The notes under the pieces are model-generated. The model was not told the DNA's origin. It did no database searches and saw nothing but the letters and a program-made list of their open reading frames with translations. Shown one piece after another: positions 1 to 10,244 of a DNA stretch of 27,884 nucleotides. Every line of letters starts with the position of its first letter. Position 1 is the stretch's first letter. The DNA is from Ascoidea asiatica (Eukaryota > Ascomycota > Saccharomycetes > Ascoideales > Ascoideaceae). The stretch is taken from the NCBI GenBank assembly GCA_001600695.1, contig BCKQ01000020.1, positions 1 to 27,884 on the forward strand. The letters run 5' to 3'. A program made the translations under genes and the position numbers.

Positions 1-200
1 GATATCTTAAAAGAAGAAAGAAAAAAAAAACTGGTATTCATTCATAAACCAATTAATAAAAATGAAAAACAAAAATATGGTTGTACTATTTGTTATTCAT
101 TACATTCAAGAAAATCAAATTGTGAAAGACATTTAGAAACTCATTTCCCAAATAAACCTGATGGTAGAACTAAAAATAAAATTTCCAAAAATGCTTGTCC
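1..200. repeat. Terminal direct repeat, left copy (200 bp, identical to 27685-27884)
   Basis: Bases 1-200 match the last 200 bases of the window without a mismatch, and the match runs exactly to both window ends. It lies inside the coding sequence of the zinc-finger gene and covers its only C2H2 finger. This is what a circular molecule, a head-to-tail tandem array, or a closed loop in an assembly graph would give. An overlap of a round 200 bases makes an assembler overlap length a serious alternative. Confidence 0.97.
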
Positions 201-966
201 TGAAAAATATATTCATTTATTTCATCCATTTAAAAAACAAGAAGATAAAGTTGAAATTAATAATAATAATAATATTAATAACAATAACAAAAACACATCA
301 AATGATTTAACTTCTGATGGTACTGGTATCAAAGATTCAGATTCAATTACAGAAATCGATAAACCTGAAACTTCAATTGCATTACCAAAATTATATTCCT
401 CCTCTAATGCATGTTCTTCTATTGTTTCTTCTAAAAATTATTCTCCATTTTTATCATCAACATCTTCTTCCTCTACTAATTCTTCTCCATTTATGAGTTG
501 TAATTCTTCTTTACCTTTACAAAAATCTTCTCCTTCAAGTTTAGCTTCTTCTCCTATTTCAAAATCTATTACTTTCAAGGTTAACATGTTTGAAAAATGT
601 AAAGAACAATCTTTAAATTCTTTAAATTCTTCATATGATACTAATTTAAATCCAAGTCCTTTTACAAAAATCGTTGATAAAAATGGTGCTGATAATGGTA
701 ATAATAATAATAATATTAATTATGATAATAATAACAATATCAATTATGATAATAATAATTATGGAAAAGGTACAATCAATTATTCATTAAATAATTATAA
801 AGTTACTAATGATAATTATTCTTCTGAGCCAAAAGCTCCTTTAAGTCCTGATAATTTTACTTTTTATTCTATTAATTCATGTCCTGTAATTACCAAGGTT
901 CCAAAACAAAGATTCAATTTCAGATTACCATCTTTCAATCAATTATTACCTAATGATCAAATTTAA
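1..966 (+). CDS. C2H2 zinc-finger protein, 5' end at the window edge (continues from 27634-27684)
   Basis: The frame is open from base 1 to the TAA at 964-966, with no start needed inside the window. A single classical finger, C-x2-C-x12-H-x3-H, is encoded at 82-144. If the window closes on itself the protein begins at ATG 27634 and has 338 residues, with the finger at 45-65 (Cys45, Cys48, His61, His65). A lysine/arginine-rich stretch precedes the finger. The rest is Ser/Asn-rich and looks disordered, including two Asn-Ile-Asn-Tyr-Asp-Asn repeats (700-760). A sequence-specific DNA-binding regulator in the nucleus is the likely role; one finger alone usually needs flanking basic residues or a partner. 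I do not recognise an orthologue. The very long noncoding stretch upstream fits a heavily regulated transcription factor gene. Confidence 0.85.
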   Translation, partial: DILKEERKKKLVFIHKPINKNEKQKYGCTICYSLHSRKSNCERHLETHFPNKPDGRTKNKISKNACPEKYIHLFHPFKKQEDKVEINNNNNINNNNKNTSNDLTSDGTGIKDSDSITEIDKPETSIALPKLYSSSNACSSIVSSKNYSPFLSSTSSSSTNSSPFMSCNSSLPLQKSSPSSLASSPISKSITFKVNMFEKCKEQSLNSLNSSYDTNLNPSPFTKIVDKNGADNGNNNNNINYDNNNNINYDNNNYGKGTINYSLNNYKVTNDNYSSEPKAPLSPDNFTFYSINSCPVITKVPKQRFNFRLPSFNQLLPNDQI

Positions 967-1861
967 TCAATTAATCATTCAATTTTCATTTTTCACCTCT
1001 CAAATTCAATTCTTTCACTTCTTCCATGCTTTCACGTATTAATTTCCCTTACTCCAACTCAATTTTTTTTTTCATATCTTAACTATTACTTACTTTATTA
1101 TTATTTTATTACTTTATTACTTTATTATTTTCTGTCTTTTTTGTATTTTATTAGTTTATTTACTACCGGTCATTATTTTCCTATTTTATTATTGGTATTT
1201 TGGTTTTTGATTTTTGGTTTTCGGTATTCAGTATTCAGTATTCAGTATTCGGTATTTGGTATTTGGTATTTGGTAATTAGGTATTTTACGACTTTGGTTC
1301 AACTTTTTTACTTATTGTATCTACTTTTATCTATTTTAAAATTGGCTGGGCCTTTAAAATCAATCAACCTAGGGTTCTTTATCGGTTATTTTCTATTATT
1401 TTCTATTATCTATTCTATACTTTTTATCCTTAGTTAGTTATTCAAATTATATGTCTTCAAATTTAATATTTTTAATTATTATTCAATACTATTATTCAAA
1501 ATTAATTTTATATATTAATAACTTCTTTTTGATCTTCTTTGTAAAGTCTTTTGAATTAATTTGTAAGTTTTAAAGCTCAAAAGTAAGGTTGCTCGTCGAT
1601 TAACGGAGCCCGTTGTAAGTGAAAGGTCTTTAACTATGGGCCATTATGTAATCGATTGTAGCAAAAGAAAAGTATGATGAAAGTAATAATGAAAGTAAAA
1701 GTAATAGTAATAATAATAATAATCACATTTCAAATATTTGTAATAGTTATCATACAGTGATTAAAGTATTCTTGGTAATCATGTTGTAATCAGATTGTAA
1801 ACACTTTTTAGGAATGAGGAAATTTATTTACTTTTTATGATTTCATTGCCAAATCATATTT
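967..1861. other. Intergenic region between the zinc-finger gene and the phosphatase gene
   Basis: The two flanking genes converge here, so this is a shared 3' region of about 895 bp. It is AT-rich, with T-rich runs just after the zinc-finger stop that could serve 3'-end formation. A 98-codon ORF at 1141-1437 is largely made by a 7-bp tandem repeat and is not called. The slightly GC-richer part at 1575-1645 showed no tRNA or other RNA gene to me. Confidence 0.6.
1223..1274. repeat. 7-bp tandem repeat (GTATTCA / GTATTTG units)
   Basis: About seven units run head to tail. The first ones read GTATTCA and the later ones drift to GTATTTG, as expected of replication slippage followed by substitution. 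It lies in the 3' region between convergent genes. Confidence 0.85.
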
Positions 1862-3097
1862 CTAGAAAGAATCTGCATAATCACACCAAGTCGCCGAGAT
1901 TGATTGGACTGAGCTGGTATATGGCAAAGAAGTAGAAGAAGAAGAGGAAAGAGAAATGGTTGGCTTAAGGTTATCATCATCACCATTATTGTTATCATTA
2001 TTATCACCATCATCTAATAATTCACCTATTGCCTTTATAATAACAGGAACCATACCTCCTGTTTCAATTTGAATTTCTTCATGATCAATAACTCTGAAAA
2101 GTGAATAAATAGTACCAGAATGACTAGTGGCAGAAATAAACATTGAAGAATCATTGGTGAAAATATCATTTAAAAACTTATATGATCTTACATCATGACC
2201 ATAATCACCTTCATAAAAATTTGGATTCCATAATTCATCAAATTCAGAAAAATCCTTTTCAAAGATAAAATTCGGATATGTTTGATGTAAATATGTTTTA
2301 TTTCTTCTTATATCAGCGGTATCTACTCCATTATCTTCTCTTAACATTTCTTTAAATATAGGATTATAATTATCTTTAATTATATCATTCCAAGTATATA
2401 TCAAAGTTTCAATGGATCTAGTTAACGGAGAAGAATAAAAGTTTTGTGGAAATGGAATATTATTTTGTTTGATTTGATATTTCCAAGCAGGATTATTTAC
2501 TTTAGCTTGTTCAATACCTAATTCGGTTAAATGTCCATCATACCATTCTATGGTACCGTTTCCATTCTCATGACACCAATAACAATCCCATTTATCTTGG
2601 CCATAATAGAGTTTTGCGAAATTATGAGGAGCTTCACCATGTCTGGCTAAGAAAAATAACTTGTAAGCAATATTTGAAGGTGCTTTTTGATTTAGTAGAA
2701 ATAAATCTTCTTTAACCATGTTCCAATTAAACATCTCCTTTAAACCAAAATTAGATTTTAAATAGTTGAAATTACTAGGTAGTGTGTTTGGATCATCTTG
2801 GTAAAAATATCCTTTTACAATTTCGTAGTTTATCGGAATAAATGTTGAAGTTTTATATTTCTCGCACTTTTCAGCATAACTATTATAATCAAAATTGTCG
2901 TTCAATTCTTCATTTATCTTTTGCTGATTCTCCTTTTGATTGTCATTGATATTCTCAGTTGGATATTCATTCTGATATTGAACTGAATTTGTTCTATGAT
3001 GTAAGAAAATCGATACATAGATGTAAAGAAGCCCCACCATCGGTACCATCAATGCCAAATAGACATATAAAACTCGTCTGAATCTGAAGCTCACCAT
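1862..3097 (-). CDS. Membrane-anchored histidine-phosphatase superfamily protein, PMU1-like
   Basis: The 411-residue ORF begins at ATG 3097. Residues 9-32 form a hydrophobic helix after basic residues with no obvious cleavage site, which suggests a type II signal anchor with the catalytic domain outside the cytosol. The phosphatase domain spans about 147-360. The RHG signature is at 152-154 (nucleophile His153), SPLTR at 223-227 supplies the second conserved Arg, a conserved acidic residue is near Glu254, and SHSG at 325-328 supplies the second His (326). The D-C-Y-W stretch after the RHG block resembles yeast Pmu1/YOR283W-type proteins. Those are phosphoglycerate-mutase-like but act as broad phosphatases, so the substrate cannot be stated. 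The anchor of about 100 extra N-terminal residues is unlike cytosolic Pmu1. The C-terminal 45 residues are Asp/Asn/Ser-rich. It is divergent from HGH1. Confidence 0.85.
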   Translation of the reverse strand: MVSFRFRRVLYVYLALMVPMVGLLYIYVSIFLHHRTNSVQYQNEYPTENINDNQKENQQKINEELNDNFDYNSYAEKCEKYKTSTFIPINYEIVKGYFYQDDPNTLPSNFNYLKSNFGLKEMFNWNMVKEDLFLLNQKAPSNIAYKLFFLARHGEAPHNFAKLYYGQDKWDCYWCHENGNGTIEWYDGHLTELGIEQAKVNNPAWKYQIKQNNIPFPQNFYSSPLTRSIETLIYTWNDIIKDNYNPIFKEMLREDNGVDTADIRRNKTYLHQTYPNFIFEKDFSEFDELWNPNFYEGDYGHDVRSYKFLNDIFTNDSSMFISATSHSGTIYSLFRVIDHEEIQIETGGMVPVIIKAIGELLDDGDNNDNNNGDDDNLKPTISLSSSSSTSLPYTSSVQSISATWCDYADSF

Positions 3098-3471
3098 TTT
3101 GGAATAGATATCTGAAAAGTATTGGAGTAAGAGCTGTGGCCTTTGGAAGTGAAAATAAATTCAAATTTCAGAGTCTCAAGTTGTAAAACAATTCACAAAA
3201 CCATTAAAAACATCAAAAATGTAATAAAAATACCAAAAAAACACCAAAAAACACCAAAAAACATTTTCAGGCTCTGAATACCCGGAAATAATATCCGTGG
3301 TAATATTTAAATCCTAAACGCGGATTAATTTCAGATACGGAAGTTTAAAATTTCTGGAGAAAAAAATAAAAAATGAAAAAAATAATAAAAATATAATAAA
3401 GACTTACTAGTTTTCTAAAATAAATATATTTTATATGAGAAATTGCAGTCTTTTTAACAAATTAAATCAAT
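3098..3471. promoter_or_regulatory. Shared divergent promoter region of the phosphatase gene and HGH1
   Basis: These 374 bp separate two start codons facing away from each other and must hold both promoters. Visible features are an A-rich strip with repeated ACACCAAAAA units (about 3229-3262), a GC-richer patch with CCCGG, ATCCGTGG and ACGCGG words (3278-3322), and an A/T-rich strip (3359-3430) before the HGH1 start. I assign no specific factor. Confidence 0.55.
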
Positions 3472-4593
3472 ATGACAACTCAGTTAGAAGAATTAATTGG
3501 TTTTTTAAACAGTAACAACAATATTGTTCAAACTGTGGCACTTCAAAATGTTGTTGGATTGACTTCAAGCCAAAAAAATTTATTTTATGCAAACAATTAT
3601 CAGCCTATAAAAGATTTAATTTCAATTTCAAAGAAAAAAGGTGAATCTAACCAGCAAGATTCTTTTACATGTCTTGTCAACTTATCAGATTCAATTCAAG
3701 TTAGGAAAATAATAATTGACTATGATCCAGATTATATAAATTATCTAATTGAAGAAATTTTGAAAGATAATAAATCATCTGCTTTAATTTCAATGTTATT
3801 ATCAAATCTAACTGTTTCTTCATATACAGATGATAAAGAAACTTATGAAGATGAAAATTCAAAGAAAAATATAATCACACTTGTATCTAAATTAACAACT
3901 AAACAAATTGAAAAATTATTAGATATTTTTATTAAAAATGATGAAAGACATGATTATTTATCTTTTGTATTCACAAGTTATTCAACTCAACTACAAGGAA
4001 GAGAATTTTTTTTTAAAAATAATTTTGATAATTTCTCAAAAATAATTATTTTTTCATCTCCCAAAAAAATTAATTCAGGACCAAGAAGATTATGTACTTC
4101 TCAAATTATAAAAAATTTATTATTTGATATAAATAATCATCTTAATCTATTAAATGACTCAAATTTAAATTTTTTATCTTATTTATTAACTCCTTTAATT
4201 TCTCCTCTTTCTAAATTTGATGATGATGAAGAGTTCGCTTTACCAGATGATTTACAATTTCTTGAAAAAGATTCAATAAAAGTGGAAACTGATATTGAAA
4301 TAATTTCAACATATTTGGAAAGTATCTTATTATTATGTACAACTAAACCAGCCAGAGAAATATTAAGAGCAAAAAGTGTTTATCCCGTAATTAGAGAATT
4401 ACATAAATTAAAAGATGAGGAAAAAATATGTGATTTATGTGATAAAATAGTTCAATTTTTAATGAGAGATGAAGCTCCAGAAGAAATGAATAATGAAAAT
4501 GATAAGAAAATCAAAGAAATATCCAGCAGCAATGATGTTGACAGTGATAGTGATAGTGATAGTGAAGATGATAAAATAGTGGAAATTTTATAA
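3472..4593 (+). CDS. HGH1: Hgh1-family armadillo-like protein, eEF2 folding adaptor
   Basis: The 373-residue ORF starts at ATG 3472 and ends TAA 4591-4593, close to the usual length of about 390 in yeasts. The N-terminus follows the family closely: a helical repeat beginning T-x-Q-L-x-E-L, then the D/A-N-x-V-G-L block and N-Y-Q-P-I-K-D near residues 43-49. A conserved P-R-R block followed by I-K-N-x-x-F-D lies near 203-217, and R-A-K-x-V-Y-P-x-I-R-E-L-H-K near 300-315. Hgh1 is known in yeast as a cytosolic chaperone adaptor that brings TRiC/CCT and Hsp90 factors to elongation factor eEF2 during folding. The last 35 residues are acidic, with an alternating Ser-Asp run (4546-4575) suited to casein kinase 2. 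It converges with the kinase gene. Confidence 0.93.
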   Translation: MTTQLEELIGFLNSNNNIVQTVALQNVVGLTSSQKNLFYANNYQPIKDLISISKKKGESNQQDSFTCLVNLSDSIQVRKIIIDYDPDYINYLIEEILKDNKSSALISMLLSNLTVSSYTDDKETYEDENSKKNIITLVSKLTTKQIEKLLDIFIKNDERHDYLSFVFTSYSTQLQGREFFFKNNFDNFSKIIIFSSPKKINSGPRRLCTSQIIKNLLFDINNHLNLLNDSNLNFLSYLLTPLISPLSKFDDDEEFALPDDLQFLEKDSIKVETDIEIISTYLESILLLCTTKPAREILRAKSVYPVIRELHKLKDEEKICDLCDKIVQFLMRDEAPEEMNNENDKKIKEISSSNDVDSDSDSDSEDDKIVEIL

Positions 4594-5296
4594 GTTTAAT
4601 TAATTCAAATGGACTTTTATTTAACTATATAGGAGCAATTCAATATATTGAAGCATATACTGTGTACTAAATATATATTGGAATATAGTAAAAAATATTG
4701 TGAAATTGAAAATTGAAAAGGAAATCGAAAAAGAACTGTAAAACTTTTTGTGGGTATTATAAATGAGATAAATCATTTTTATTATACAAATGATATTAAT
4801 AATTGAAAATTATTATTAAAATTTGAGTAAGGGTGATAAAAAAACAACTGAAAAAAAAAACTAAACATGAATGAAATGTCACTGTATTTGGAGAAAAAAA
4901 AAAAAAAAAAAAAATAAAGCTTAATTAACAAATTAACAACAAAAGAAGAAAGAGTTGTATGTACTTTGAATTTGAAGTTTTTTTCTCAAAAAACTTTCAA
5001 ATTTTCAAAAATCTAATACCGCTGAGAATAATTTAATAGAAAAATGAGGTAATTATAAAAACAAAGAGAAACAAAAGGTATTCAGGAAAATTTTGATGAT
5101 TATATAGAAGTAGGAATCTTTTCAATGTGACAGAATATTGGATTTTAAAAACTTTTTAAGTAAAAGTTAATTATGTAAAAGATGAAATGTTGAATAGAAA
5201 TTAAAGTTCTTAAAAATGCAATTTTGGGAGTCCTTTAGCTTGGATTGAAATAAATATAATTAAAAAAAGTAGAATGCAGGAAAAAAGAATAAAAAT
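4594..5296. other. Convergent 3' intergenic region between HGH1 and the GIN4-like gene
   Basis: About 700 bp lie between two stop codons that face each other, so only 3' UTRs and transcription ends are expected. It is AT-rich, with an uninterrupted run of 21 A at 4894-4914. I see no conserved ORF, tRNA or repeat family. A short plus-strand ORF starting at 5274 mostly overlaps the kinase C-terminus antisense and is a shadow. Confidence 0.6.
4894..4914 (+). repeat. Poly(A) homopolymer, 21 bp
   Basis: An unbroken A run lies in the noncoding space after HGH1. Such tracts exclude nucleosomes and are also prone to sequencing and assembly length errors. Confidence 0.9.
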
Positions 5297-8200
5297 CTAT
5301 CTTGAGTCTTTTTTTTCTTCGATCTCTATAACTTTTTTCACTACTGTTATCAACTTTTCAAAAGCTTTTATTGAACCTTTTTCTTTGGAAATTGTTACAA
5401 TGGATTTTATTTGCTTTTCACTTTTAGATTTTGAAGCTAGGGGTTTCACTTGTAATTTGAATTTAAGAGATCTAGAATGAGCAACTGGCACCACACCTGT
5501 AATTGTTTCAGTTTTATTATCAAACTTTATTTTGGATATTGTTCCTTCTTGGAGTTTAACATTCATTGAATTTCTCATAACTGACATCAATTTACTTGCA
5601 TTTAAAGTAGTTTCTATAGATTTTAAATCATGGGTAGAATTATTGGAAGAAACTAAATTATTTATTACTTTCGAAAACCAACTTTGTTTTGGTTGAGAAG
5701 AAGATGTAACATTTTCTAAATTCTTAACAATAGCTTTAGTAGAAGCCAACGGTTGAGTGCCTGAAGAAGTTTTTGATATATATGAAGTTGGGCTAAATGA
5801 TTGAGGTCGTTGTTTTTTATCTTGATCTTTGTTGATTTCACTTATTGGAGTATTTGGAACAATCTTTGGGGAAGAGGCATTAGGGCGTTTAGTCATTATT
5901 GAATCACCAATCATACTCATTCTTTTTGAATTAATATTGGCTTTAGGCATTGTTTTCATTAAAATTTCAGATTTAATATTTGGTAAAAAAGAATTTGATA
6001 TTGGACTAACTGGAATTTTTGGAGCTTCTCTATGAGGTACAAGTGTTGAAATATTAGAACTTTCTATAATATTTTTAGTTTCCGAATTTAAAGTGATTTT
6101 AGCTTCTTTATCTATAGGTGAATTTGGATTTGAAAAGGATTTTCTAGAATGTCCAACAGAAACCAGTTTCAAAACTAATTTATCCTTTGATGATTTTGTT
6201 TTTACGGTTTTATCATTATTACTTGGTTTAAAAGATTTAATAATAGTTGAAGATCCTTGTTCAATAATAGTTGATTTTGAAAGATCAGATAATCTTGAAG
6301 TTTTTGAATCACAAACAAGAGATTTTAAATTACTACCTTTTTTCTGTGAAGAAGTAGATCTTTTATGAGAATTAAAAGATTGAATCATTGATTCTTGTGC
6401 ATCAGCATAAATATCATCTTCTTCAATAATTAAATCAGTTGAAGTTTCAGGAGCTGATCTTGTAAAATTATTTTTTGTAATAAAATTTTTGATAGTAGCT
6501 GAACTTATATCTAAACTTGAATTATTATTATTTGTTTCTAAATTATTATTTGCTGATTTAGGATTTTGATTAAAATTATTTTGTTTTGTAGGATTTGAAG
6601 AATCTGGAATTTTTATTGAATCAAAATTTATATCAAGATAATTTTTTTCATCTGAAATTTCAGTAAAATTATTATTATTATTATTATTATTATTTTTGTT
6701 ATTAATAGTATTGATTTTATGATTTTTTATTGGACTTACACCTACAGTTGACAGAACTTTATTAATTTTTTGATTATATTCACTAACTGATCTTTTATTA
6801 TTACCCTTTGGATCCAGACTTATTGGAGAAGATTTATCATTAGTTTCAATTTCATTAGAAATTTTAATATCAATTGGTAATGGAGTTGAAACTGTTCTTC
6901 TATTAGAAAATTCTTGTTGTTTTAATAAATTTTCATATTGAAGTTTTAATAATCTTGCTTCTTCTTCAGTTTTTTTTAATTTTTTTGCCATTAATTCAGC
7001 AGTTTTAATTGCATCAATTCTTTCTTTTTCTTTTCTATCATCTTCAGTTTTCTTTAAAATTTCTTCTTCTTTTTTTTTCAACAGATTTATTGCAGTTTTT
7101 TTTAATTCTGAAATTGTTGGAACTTTATTATTTTTTGATAAACTACTTTTATCAATACTAAAACCAAAAGCTTGTTCACAAAGTGCAGCAAAATCTTTTG
7201 AAGTTATAACAGAATCATTATCAATTTTTTCAGAACCATTTAATGGAATTCTTGGTAATTGATTTAAATTTAAAGCTTGTTTATTTAAAATATTTTGATC
7301 ATTAGAAGTTGTATTTGAGTTAGATGCAGATGCAGCAGCAGCAGCAGCAATTATTCTTGAATTTCTTTTATTTGAAAAAGATAATCTAAAACTTGATCTT
7401 TTACTTGAATTTGAATTAATTGAAGAAGATTTTGAATGTTTTGAAGTTTTTGAATTTTTTGGTAATGAAGATTTATTATTATTAATATTATTATTATTAG
7501 TAGTAGTAGTAGTATTAATATCAAATTTAAACAAATTTTCAGATTGATTAAATTTTAGTTTTTTATTTGGAATTTCAATACTATTATGAGAATTAGAAGT
7601 AACTAAAGGTAAAATATCTTCATAATTTTGTAAAGAACCCACAGAAAATGCATTTGTTGAATCTCTTTTAATATGACTATTATTAATATTATTTGAAATT
7701 TTCTTTGAAATATTTATTGGTAATGGAGGTATAGCAGGTTGTTGTTGTTGTTGTTGTAATTTTTTATGAATACTATTACTACTTTTAATTCTATTATTTG
7801 AATCTTTAGATTTAAAAGAAACACTTCTACGATAACTTGAAGAAGCAGGAATAGCAGTTTTACCATCATGATCTTTAGTTTTTGATTTTGGTTTAGAAGT
7901 TTTACCACCAGATCTTTTATAATCTTTTTTAATTTGAGCTAATTTTTTTGAAGATGAAGAGGATAAAATTTTAGATTTTGAGATTGATTGAGTTGAAATT
8001 ATTGTATTTTTTTTACCATTATCATTAATTATTGTTGTTGTTAAAATACTTTTTGAATGAGTTAAAGATAATTTTTTTTGATTAATTAAATCTTGAGCAG
8101 TAATTGAAGAATTATTTAATTGTTTTATAACTTTTTTATTTTTATTATTATTGTTATTGTTATTATTTAAATTTGAATATTGATCAATTGTTGATTGTTG

Positions 8201-9838
8201 ATTATTATTAGAATGATTTGAGTGATTTGAGTGATTTGAAGTTTTTCTTTCTTTTTCTTTTTCTCTTTCTCTTTCTCTTTCTCTTTCTCTATTTGAATTA
8301 GAAGTTGTATTAGAATTAGAATTAGAATTAGAGTTAGTGTTTGAATTTGAAGTTGGATAATCATCATTATCAGGATGTTCAGATCTATGTTTAATTAAAA
8401 GATGATAAAATAATTTTTCATTATTTTGATCATTTGAATTTAATTTTTTAATAATATTAAATTCCGATTCACCATGCCATAAAACTTGTAAACCTTTTAA
8501 AATTTCTTTATCAATTTTATTTAAAGGTATTGAATCTTTTAATAAATTTTTTGGTATTGGAGTATTATTATTTAAATTATTATAATTATTATAATTTATA
8601 CCTTTTAATTTTTTATTTGGATATTTTTTTAATAATGGATGAATTAAAATTAAATCTATTGTTATTCTTTCATCAGGATTAACTTTTAACATTTTTGAAA
8701 TTAAATCTTTTGATTCAATTGATAAATAATTTGGTAAATTAAATTTACCATTTTGAACTTTAATTAATAATTTTCTTATATTTTGATCATCAAATGGTAA
8801 ATGACCAGTTAATAAAGCAAATAAAATTACACCACATGACCAAATATCAGAAGGAGCACCATGATAATTTTTACCAGTTACAATTTCTGGAGAAGCATAA
8901 TGTGGTGAACCACATGAAGTTGCTAATAATTTATCTCTAATTTCTAAAGCAGCCATTCCAAAATCTGCGATTTTTATATTATGATATTTATCTAATAATA
9001 AATTTTCTGGTTTTAAATCTCTATGACAAATATTAAAAGAATGACAATAATTTATACCATTAACAATTTGTTTAAAATAATGAACAGCTTCAAATTCATT
9101 TAATTTACCATTTTTTACAAGATAATCAAATAATTCACCACCTTCAATATATTCTAAAACTAAATATAATTCACCTTTATTTTCCCAAACATCATATAAA
9201 GACATAATATTTGGATGATTAATTAATTTCATAATTTGAATTTCTCTTTCAATACCATAATTTAAAGAAATATTTGATTTAGAAATAATTTTAACAGCAG
9301 CTAATTTATTATTTTTAAAATTTTTTGCTAATCTTACACGACCTGTTGAACCTGTACCTAAAGTTCTACCTAATTTCCATGGACCAACATAATTTTTAAT
9401 TTTTTTATTATTTGAAATTTTTGAATTTTTTAAATTTGAAATTTTATTTGAATCATTTATTGAATTATTTATTGAAGTTATTACATTATTTAAATTTTCT
9501 TTATTATTTATATTATTTTCTTTATTTTCTTTATTTTCTTTATTTTCTTTATTTTCTTTATTATTTATATTATTTTCATTATTGGCGCTATCAGATATTT
9601 TAATTGTATTGGCGGTATTTATAATTTTATTATTATTAATATTAATTAAATGATTTATATTTGAAGAATTTATACCATTATTTGAAAATAATTCAAAATT
9701 ATTATTATCTTTATTAATATTAGTATGTATATTTTGTATATTTTTTATATTACTTTCTTTTGTATTTGTATTTGTATTTGTATTTATATTTATATTTGTT
9801 ATATTATTAAGTATTTGTTTTTCATTAATTGAATTCAT
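5297..9838 (-). CDS. GIN4: Gin4/Hsl1-family septin-associated serine/threonine kinase
   Basis: The intact 1513-residue ORF starts at ATG 9838. An Asn-rich leader (1-148) includes an N-K-E repeat at 93-107. The kinase domain is 154-404: glycine loop GTGSTG (161-166), catalytic Lys183, HRD with Asp274, DFG with Asp292, and SPE (316-318) in place of APE. The W-x-L-G-x-T-L-G entry, I-E-R-E-I and C-G-S-P-H-Y-A-S blocks are typical of Gin4/Kcc4/Hsl1. A helical segment with the I/V-L-W-H-G motif follows the kinase domain. A Lys/Glu-rich coiled coil (about 910-980) ending near R-T-V-S-T-P matches the Gin4 layout and is why I prefer GIN4 over HSL1. The C-terminal 128 residues (1386-1513) look like the KA1 membrane-binding domain. 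Family members act at the bud neck in septin organisation and Swe1 control. Poly-Gln (about 695-700), an Arg-Glu repeat (about 515-531) and poly-Ala (about 829-836) lie between. Confidence 0.9.
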   Translation of the reverse strand: MNSINEKQILNNITNININTNTNTNTKESNIKNIQNIHTNINKDNNNFELFSNNGINSSNINHLININNNKIINTANTIKISDSANNENNINNKENKENKENKENKENNINNKENLNNVITSINNSINDSNKISNLKNSKISNNKKIKNYVGPWKLGRTLGTGSTGRVRLAKNFKNNKLAAVKIISKSNISLNYGIEREIQIMKLINHPNIMSLYDVWENKGELYLVLEYIEGGELFDYLVKNGKLNEFEAVHYFKQIVNGINYCHSFNICHRDLKPENLLLDKYHNIKIADFGMAALEIRDKLLATSCGSPHYASPEIVTGKNYHGAPSDIWSCGVILFALLTGHLPFDDQNIRKLLIKVQNGKFNLPNYLSIESKDLISKMLKVNPDERITIDLILIHPLLKKYPNKKLKGINYNNYNNLNNNTPIPKNLLKDSIPLNKIDKEILKGLQVLWHGESEFNIIKKLNSNDQNNEKLFYHLLIKHRSEHPDNDDYPTSNSNTNSNSNSNSNTTSNSNREREREREREKEKERKTSNHSNHSNHSNNNQQSTIDQYSNLNNNNNNNNKNKKVIKQLNNSSITAQDLINQKKLSLTHSKSILTTTIINDNGKKNTIISTQSISKSKILSSSSSKKLAQIKKDYKRSGGKTSKPKSKTKDHDGKTAIPASSSYRRSVSFKSKDSNNRIKSSNSIHKKLQQQQQQPAIPPLPINISKKISNNINNSHIKRDSTNAFSVGSLQNYEDILPLVTSNSHNSIEIPNKKLKFNQSENLFKFDINTTTTTNNNNINNNKSSLPKNSKTSKHSKSSSINSNSSKRSSFRLSFSNKRNSRIIAAAAAASASNSNTTSNDQNILNKQALNLNQLPRIPLNGSEKIDNDSVITSKDFAALCEQAFGFSIDKSSLSKNNKVPTISELKKTAINLLKKKEEEILKKTEDDRKEKERIDAIKTAELMAKKLKKTEEEARLLKLQYENLLKQQEFSNRRTVSTPLPIDIKISNEIETNDKSSPISLDPKGNNKRSVSEYNQKINKVLSTVGVSPIKNHKINTINNKNNNNNNNNNFTEISDEKNYLDINFDSIKIPDSSNPTKQNNFNQNPKSANNNLETNNNNSSLDISSATIKNFITKNNFTRSAPETSTDLIIEEDDIYADAQESMIQSFNSHKRSTSSQKKGSNLKSLVCDSKTSRLSDLSKSTIIEQGSSTIIKSFKPSNNDKTVKTKSSKDKLVLKLVSVGHSRKSFSNPNSPIDKEAKITLNSETKNIIESSNISTLVPHREAPKIPVSPISNSFLPNIKSEILMKTMPKANINSKRMSMIGDSIMTKRPNASSPKIVPNTPISEINKDQDKKQRPQSFSPTSYISKTSSGTQPLASTKAIVKNLENVTSSSQPKQSWFSKVINNLVSSNNSTHDLKSIETTLNASKLMSVMRNSMNVKLQEGTISKIKFDNKTETITGVVPVAHSRSLKFKLQVKPLASKSKSEKQIKSIVTISKEKGSIKAFEKLITVVKKVIEIEEKKDSR
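8238..8291 (-). repeat. Coding hexanucleotide repeat (Arg-Glu dipeptides) inside the kinase gene
   Basis: The minus strand carries AGAGAA/AAAGAA-type units encoding a run of Arg-Glu and then Lys-Glu dipeptides, flanked by a Ser-Asn/Thr repeat (8292-8345). Both lie in the disordered middle of the protein and stay in frame. They are likely length-variable between strains. Confidence 0.8.
9527..9573 (-). repeat. Coding 9-bp tandem repeat (Asn-Lys-Glu units) in the kinase N-terminus
   Basis: The unit AATAAAGAA is repeated about five times and encodes Asn-Lys-Glu triplets (residues 93-107), before the kinase domain. The unit is a multiple of three, so length changes keep the frame. Confidence 0.85.
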
Positions 9839-10209
9839 TTTAAATATTATTGATTCAATTATTATTTGATTAATTATACATTAATTATTAATGATATATG
9901 ATATATGAGATATGATATTGATATTGATATAATTGATATATATTGATATATAATAAGAAATTGATAATGAATATATTAATATGATAGTAATATAATAAGA
10001 GTGTATAGTTAAGAGTAGAGAATGGAATATAATATATAATATATAATAATATATAATAATATATAATAATAGAAGGAAGCTTAATGAATGAGTTTAGAAA
10101 GAAGTAAATAAAGTAAATAAACAGTAAATAAACAAGAAAAGAAGAAGTGAAATAGTACTGAAGTGGTACTGAAGTAGTTCATCAGCCAGAGAGAAGTGGC
10201 AGCGGTGGC

Positions 10210-10213
<4 letters not shown>

Positions 10214-10244
<31 letters not shown>

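Noticed and set aside
1141-1437. 98-codon plus-strand ORF of hydrophobic residues
   Set aside because: Much of it is the translation of a 7-bp tandem repeat in a T-rich 3' region; it uses a TTG start and shows no domain.
1660-1700. ATGATGA as a C/D snoRNA C-box
   Set aside because: No D-box CTGA or terminal stem follows within a suitable distance.
5274-6368. Plus-strand ORFs at 5274, 5829 and 6093
   Set aside because: Antisense shadows of the intact kinase ORF, with no coding features of their own.
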